In this document: positions 60,776 to 64,000 of the stretch, in pieces
Layout of the letters: each line of letters starts with the position of its first letter
Numbering within the stretch: the first letter of the stretch is position 1
From: Hyaloraphidium curvatum
Taxonomy: Eukaryota; Monoblepharomycota; Hyaloraphidiomycetes; Hyaloraphidiales; Hyaloraphidiaceae
DNA: 64,000 nucleotides
NCBI GenBank assembly: GCA_025558095.1
Contig: JAIVFI010000011.1
Location: 744,001 to 808,000, forward strand
Reading direction: 5' to 3'
Program-made: the position numbers and the translations under genes
The notes under the pieces: model-generated
What the model was told of the DNA's origin: nothing
Seen by the model: only the letters and a program-made list of their open reading frames with translations
The model's database searches: none

Positions 60776-61883
60776 GCTAGCGGGGGATCGAAGATTTCGC
60801 GGGAGGACAGAGAGGGTTTTCTGGGCGGATAGATGTGTGTGCATCGAAAATGAGTTGCGACGCCAAGCTACCGTTCGCCAGAACTAGGTTCGCCGGACCG
60901 AGGAGTCGGGTCTCGCGCACGGGTCGCCAGCGATGACCCGATGCCAGCAACCGGCCCAGTCGGCCTACCAACCCACCAAACGGCGCGCGGCAACCGATCG
61001 GCCTCCGCGCATCCCGCATCCCGAACGTTCCCGCCGCGGCGGCGATAGTGGCGGGGGCCCGGACCCGCGCCGGCACTGAAAATCGGCGTGCCGGGTGCGG
61101 GGACCGCACTTCTCGCCACGCGCACACCCCCGGGACAGGGTGCGCAGATCGGCCGGTAACACTCGGGGCTTCCTAAAGTTCCATCCCCGGGACGCGGGCC
61201 CTAGCGCCCGATGCCCCGCAGAGTCGCGGGGGGGAGTTCTATCGCGCGGGGCGGGATGCGGCGGCCTGGGCGCGCGGCGGCAGGCGGTCCGGACCGAGGG
61301 CCGAGCAGCCGCCGGCGGCGATCGGCGTCCGACGCGATCGGGGAGGCCGTGGACGGCCGCGGGGGTCGGGAGACGTCGGAATCGGTCGAGGCGTTTCGGA
61401 TCACGCGCATTCTCGCACCCGAGTGCCCCGATGTGCTCTGCCGTGGCATCGGGAAATCGGAAGGCCCGACTGGCTGGATGGCCCACTGTGCGGGGTGGCG
61501 GGCTTCCGAAGCGGACACGGCCGGCTGGCCCTCGATCGGGCCGCACGGCAAACACAACCCCGCAAGCGGCGGCTGCAATGCCATCACACACGATCGATTC
61601 GGTGGCCCATTTTCTGCTCGGCAGCGGGTGGGAAATCGTGTGAGCAAGCGGCGGTAAGCGGCGATCTGGGCCCGAGCGGGCCGCCGGCCGCGTTGCCGCT
61701 CCCGCTTCCTCACTGGAATCTCCGATCCGCGTTCGCCCACGCGCCCCGCCGACAGATCGCGGCCCCGCCGCCCGGGCCCCGACCGGAGGAACCCGCCCGG
61801 CCGTTCCCGACGCGCGGCCCCCGAGGGCGACGCCGGCCACCCCACACCTGACTTATCTGCTGACTGCTGAGGGTCTGCCGGCC
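60776..61883. other. Intergenic region upstream of kinase 2
   Basis: This 1.1-kb stretch is GC-rich and crossed by long open frames on both strands, but these lack motifs and third-position bias. I see no gene. A similar-sized gap precedes kinase 1. Confidence 0.5.
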
Positions 61884-63056
61884 ATGGGCTCCCCGCCCTC
61901 CCCGCCGTCGCCGCTGGACGACTCGTCGCCGAGCTGGGAGGACCTTGTCGCCGCGCTGGCCGCCGAGCCCGACTGCGAGGCGCGCTTCGCAGAGGGCCGC
62001 GCGCGCCGCAGACGCTACCGCCCGCTCAAGACAATCGGCCGCGGCTCCGAGGGCGTCGTCAAGTGCGCCCTCTCCCTCGACACCGGCCGGCGCGTGGCAA
62101 TGAAGGTGTGCACCAAGCCGCGCGCGCCCGAGGTGTTCCGCTCCGTGGCGCGCACGCCGTCGGCCGAGGAGACCATCGCCGCGCGCGAGCGCATGTCGGG
62201 CGAGCTGCGGCGCAAGTTCGAGGCGCTGAGGGAGCTCGAGCACCCGAACCTGCCGCGCATGCTCGAGTTCTTCGAGACCGAGACAAAGGTGTACACCGTC
62301 AGCGAGCTCTGCGAGGGGGTGAGCAGGCATGCGCGCCAGCCACCGCCGTTGCAGGTATCTGACTCCTCCGCCCGGGTCGTCCAGGACCTCTCGGCCTTCA
62401 TCGCCACCCGCAAGTCCCGCCGCCTCCCCGAGCCCCTCATCCGCTGCATGCTCCTCCCCCTGCTCCGCGCCCTCTCGCACCTGCACGCCCACGGCATCGT
62501 CCACCGCGACCTCAAACCCTCCAACATCCTCCTCCGCTCCTTCTCCGACCCCGCCGACCTGTGCCTCGCGGACTTTGACGGCGCCCACGTCGACTCCCCC
62601 TCCCGCGTCCCCAAACCCATGGAAACCCTCATCGGCACCCCGTTCTACATCGCCCCCGAGCTCGTCCGCGGCTTGCCCTACGGCGCGGAAGTGGACCTCT
62701 ACTCGCTGGGCGTCATCGCGTACGAGCTCGCGGCGGGGGAGACCCCCTTCGCGGACTCGGCGAGCTACGCCTCCCTGTACGGCCGGATCGCCGGGGCCGA
62801 GTGGGAGTTCCCCGCCGGGTGCGGGTCGCCCGAACTCCGCTCCCTCGTGAAGGGGCTGATGCACCCGGACCCCGCGAGGCGGACGCCGTGCCGCGAGGCC
62901 CTGGCGCACCCGTTCTTCGCGGGCCCCGCCGCGGTGCAGAAGAGGCCGGGGCTGGGGGACAGGATGATGTCGGGTACCGCGGTCGTGTGGCGTTCCGAGA
63001 CGGGGGAGCTGTTCCCCGTGGGGAGGTGGGGGGAGGCGGTGCAGGCGGGGAGCTGA
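61884..63056 (+). CDS. Protein kinase, CAMK-like, paralogue 2 with DFD motif
   Basis: Two exons (61884-62318 and 62385-63056) flank a 66-bp intron that is stop-free and in phase, so an unspliced reading is also open. The conserved intron position (after ELCEG) in kinase 1 supports splicing, giving 368 residues. The kinase core is present: IGRGSEGVV loop, VAMKVC Lys74, HRDLKPSN with Asp187, IGTPFYIAPEL and AHPFFAG. The DFG motif reads DFD (residues 208-210, LADFDGAH). The metal-binding Asp is kept, but Gly is replaced by Asp. The protein may be a weak kinase or have an altered activation-loop switch. It clearly arose by duplication of the same ancestor as kinase 1. Confidence 0.9.
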   Translation: MGSPPSPPSPLDDSSPSWEDLVAALAAEPDCEARFAEGRARRRRYRPLKTIGRGSEGVVKCALSLDTGRRVAMKVCTKPRAPEVFRSVARTPSAEETIAARERMSGELRRKFEALRELEHPNLPRMLEFFETETKVYTVSELCEGVSRHARQPPPLQVSDSSARVVQDLSAFIATRKSRRLPEPLIRCMLLPLLRALSHLHAHGIVHRDLKPSNILLRSFSDPADLCLADFDGAHVDSPSRVPKPMETLIGTPFYIAPELVRGLPYGAEVDLYSLGVIAYELAAGETPFADSASYASLYGRIAGAEWEFPAGCGSPELRSLVKGLMHPDPARRTPCREALAHPFFAGPAAVQKRPGLGDRMMSGTAVVWRSETGELFPVGRWGEAVQAGS

Positions 63057-63481
63057 GCGGGCGGAGGGGCGGGGGGCTGGAGCACGGTGGAGGTGCGGTT
63101 GGACTGTGTCGTGTATCTACGTGCGATTGGATAATCGAGTTCACGCTTCTGAGGACTAGGAAAGACCCGCATCTGGAGCTGCGACTGCTCCCTCCGACCG
63201 AATGCCGGAGGGGCTAGAAGCAGGCACGGAGCACGCTGCGGATCGCGCAAACGAGACCTCGCGTCCGTGATGCCGGCACGGCAGTGCCGAAAGTCCGGGA
63301 GCGGAGCCGAACGAAGAACCTGCCGCCGGACGGAGCCGAACTCCACGACGACCGCATCAAGAGCACCAGGGGCCATCAGAGGCTCTGAATCGGCGCGAGA
63401 GGGTGATCGAATCCCATTCCATGCCGACTGTGTCCGGACACGGCCCTCCGCATCCATCCCGCGGACCGCACCGATCCGCGC
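63057..63481. other. Intergenic gap, no gene seen
   Basis: This stretch lies between the kinase 2 stop and the stop of the right-edge gene (convergent). No coding frame is supported. Confidence 0.5.
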
Positions 63482-64000
63482 CTACCCCGTCGCCGGCCTG
63501 GACCCCAACCCCCGCACCCTGCTCCCCCCCGCGCCCTCCCACGGCTCCCTCGCGCGGATCTGGTACGCCGTCGGGCTCGCCTCGCCGCCGCCCCCGCCCA
63601 AGGGCAGGCTGGCGGTGCGGTCGGGGGCGGGGGCCGCCGGCAGGAGGCGGAAGTGCGCCGCCGCCGGGACGGGCTGCGAATAGGGGGGGTGCGAGGGGAG
63701 GGAGGAGTAGAACACGGGCTGGGAGGATTGCTGGTGCAGGTGCGCGTAGGCCGCCAGCGGGTTCGGGGGCGTGGGGGGGTACCGCGGGGGCCCGGGCAGA
63801 CCCCCCACCGGGGCGGGGGCGTCCCTGGACGGCAGGGGACCCGAGAACCCGGGCTGGCCCCTCGCGACCACCTGCGCGGCCTGCAAGCGCATCGCCTGCT
63901 CCGCCAACGCGCGGACGGCGGCATCGGCGCGGGCGGCCTGCGCGGCGTGGAAGGCCTGCTGCGCCTGCAGCGCGCGCAGGGCGGCCCTCGGGTCCGGGGG
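63482..64000 (-). CDS. Pro/Ala/Gln-rich protein, 5' end beyond window edge
   Basis: The minus-strand frame is open from the right edge to a TAG at 63482-63484, about 172 codons. It starts with a helical Ala/Gln stretch (ALRALQAQQAFHAAQAARAD, then ALAEQAMRLQAAQVV). A Pro/Tyr/Ser-rich disordered tail follows (GLPGPPRYPPTPP, AYAHLHQQSSQPVFYSSLPS). This looks like the C-terminus of a larger regulatory or scaffold protein. No domain is recognisable, and the start lies outside the window. Confidence 0.5.
   Translation of the reverse strand, partial: PPDPRAALRALQAQQAFHAAQAARADAAVRALAEQAMRLQAAQVVARGQPGFSGPLPSRDAPAPVGGLPGPPRYPPTPPNPLAAYAHLHQQSSQPVFYSSLPSHPPYSQPVPAAAHFRLLPAAPAPDRTASLPLGGGGGEASPTAYQIRAREPWEGAGGSRVRGLGSRPATG

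Noticed and set aside
60965-61840. 291-codon minus-strand frame upstream of kinase 2
   Set aside because: It has no recognisable motif and an Arg/Pro/Gly-rich random composition; GC-rich DNA here yields many stop-free frames.
1-64000. tRNA genes, CRISPR arrays, bacterial operons
   Set aside because: None was recognised by eye, and spliceosomal introns in many genes show nuclear eukaryotic DNA. A tRNAscan run would be needed to exclude a tRNA.

Overview
This window is nuclear DNA from a GC-rich eukaryote, most probably an early-diverging (chytrid-like) fungus. Genes are dense and alternate between strands. Many are split by spliceosomal introns of about 50-70 bp, usually with GTGGGT/GTGAGC-type donors and CAG acceptors, and coding third positions are almost all G or C. 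Recognisable genes fit a fungus: a six-exon assimilatory nitrate reductase, an APC-family permease, a FATP-type acyl-CoA synthetase, short-chain dehydrogenases, a FrnE/DsbA-like protein and a PLOD-type glycosyltransferase. The lineage call is an inference; no rRNA or organelle marker is present.

Layout. 1-10.6 kb: a partial unknown gene, a TesB-like thioesterase divergent from a PLOD-type glycosyltransferase, two F-box-like proteins, a membrane-anchored cupin, an unknown protein and a quinone oxidoreductase-like gene. 10.6-16.6 kb: a young Ty1/copia retrotransposon on the minus strand, with LTRs that look identical, abnormal outer ends and one frame break in pol. 16.7-18.3 kb: a two-pass membrane protein. 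18.7-23.8 kb: a GNAT-like gene and a bacterial-looking EVE-HNH nuclease gene (both frame-broken), then a head-to-head pair of F-box/LRR-like genes. 23.9-25.3 kb: an aldehyde dehydrogenase. 25.7-31.3, 35.5-36.5, 43.6-46.7 and 53.5-56.1 kb: members of the two multicopy families described below. Between them lie a protein kinase (32.3 kb), a VOC protein (33.5 kb), a permease (37.1 kb), nitrate reductase (39.7 kb), three SDR genes (46.8, 48.2, 52.3 kb) and a FrnE/DsbA-like gene (49.5 kb). 56.2-64 kb: a second glycosyltransferase, the FATP gene, a remnant F-box/LRR copy, a paralogous kinase with an altered DFG motif, and a Pro/Ala-rich gene running off the edge.

The most unusual feature is a recurrent two-gene module. 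One partner is an F-box/LRR-like protein of about 350 residues with an N-terminal LPPELIR-type motif and a C-terminal MWRR-type tail. The other is a multi-pass membrane protein with a central CxC-x4-C motif and a conserved hydrophobic C-terminus. The two stand head to head at three separate places (26.8, 45.3 and 54.4 kb), with gaps of about 125 and 144 bp in the two clear cases. In two of the three a decayed copy of the partner gene lies immediately downstream. Seven fairly complete F-box/LRR copies, two fragments, three membrane-protein copies and one fragment occur in 64 kb. Many carry single-base frame breaks or a nonsense codon, while the metabolic genes read cleanly. This looks like a fast birth-and-death family.
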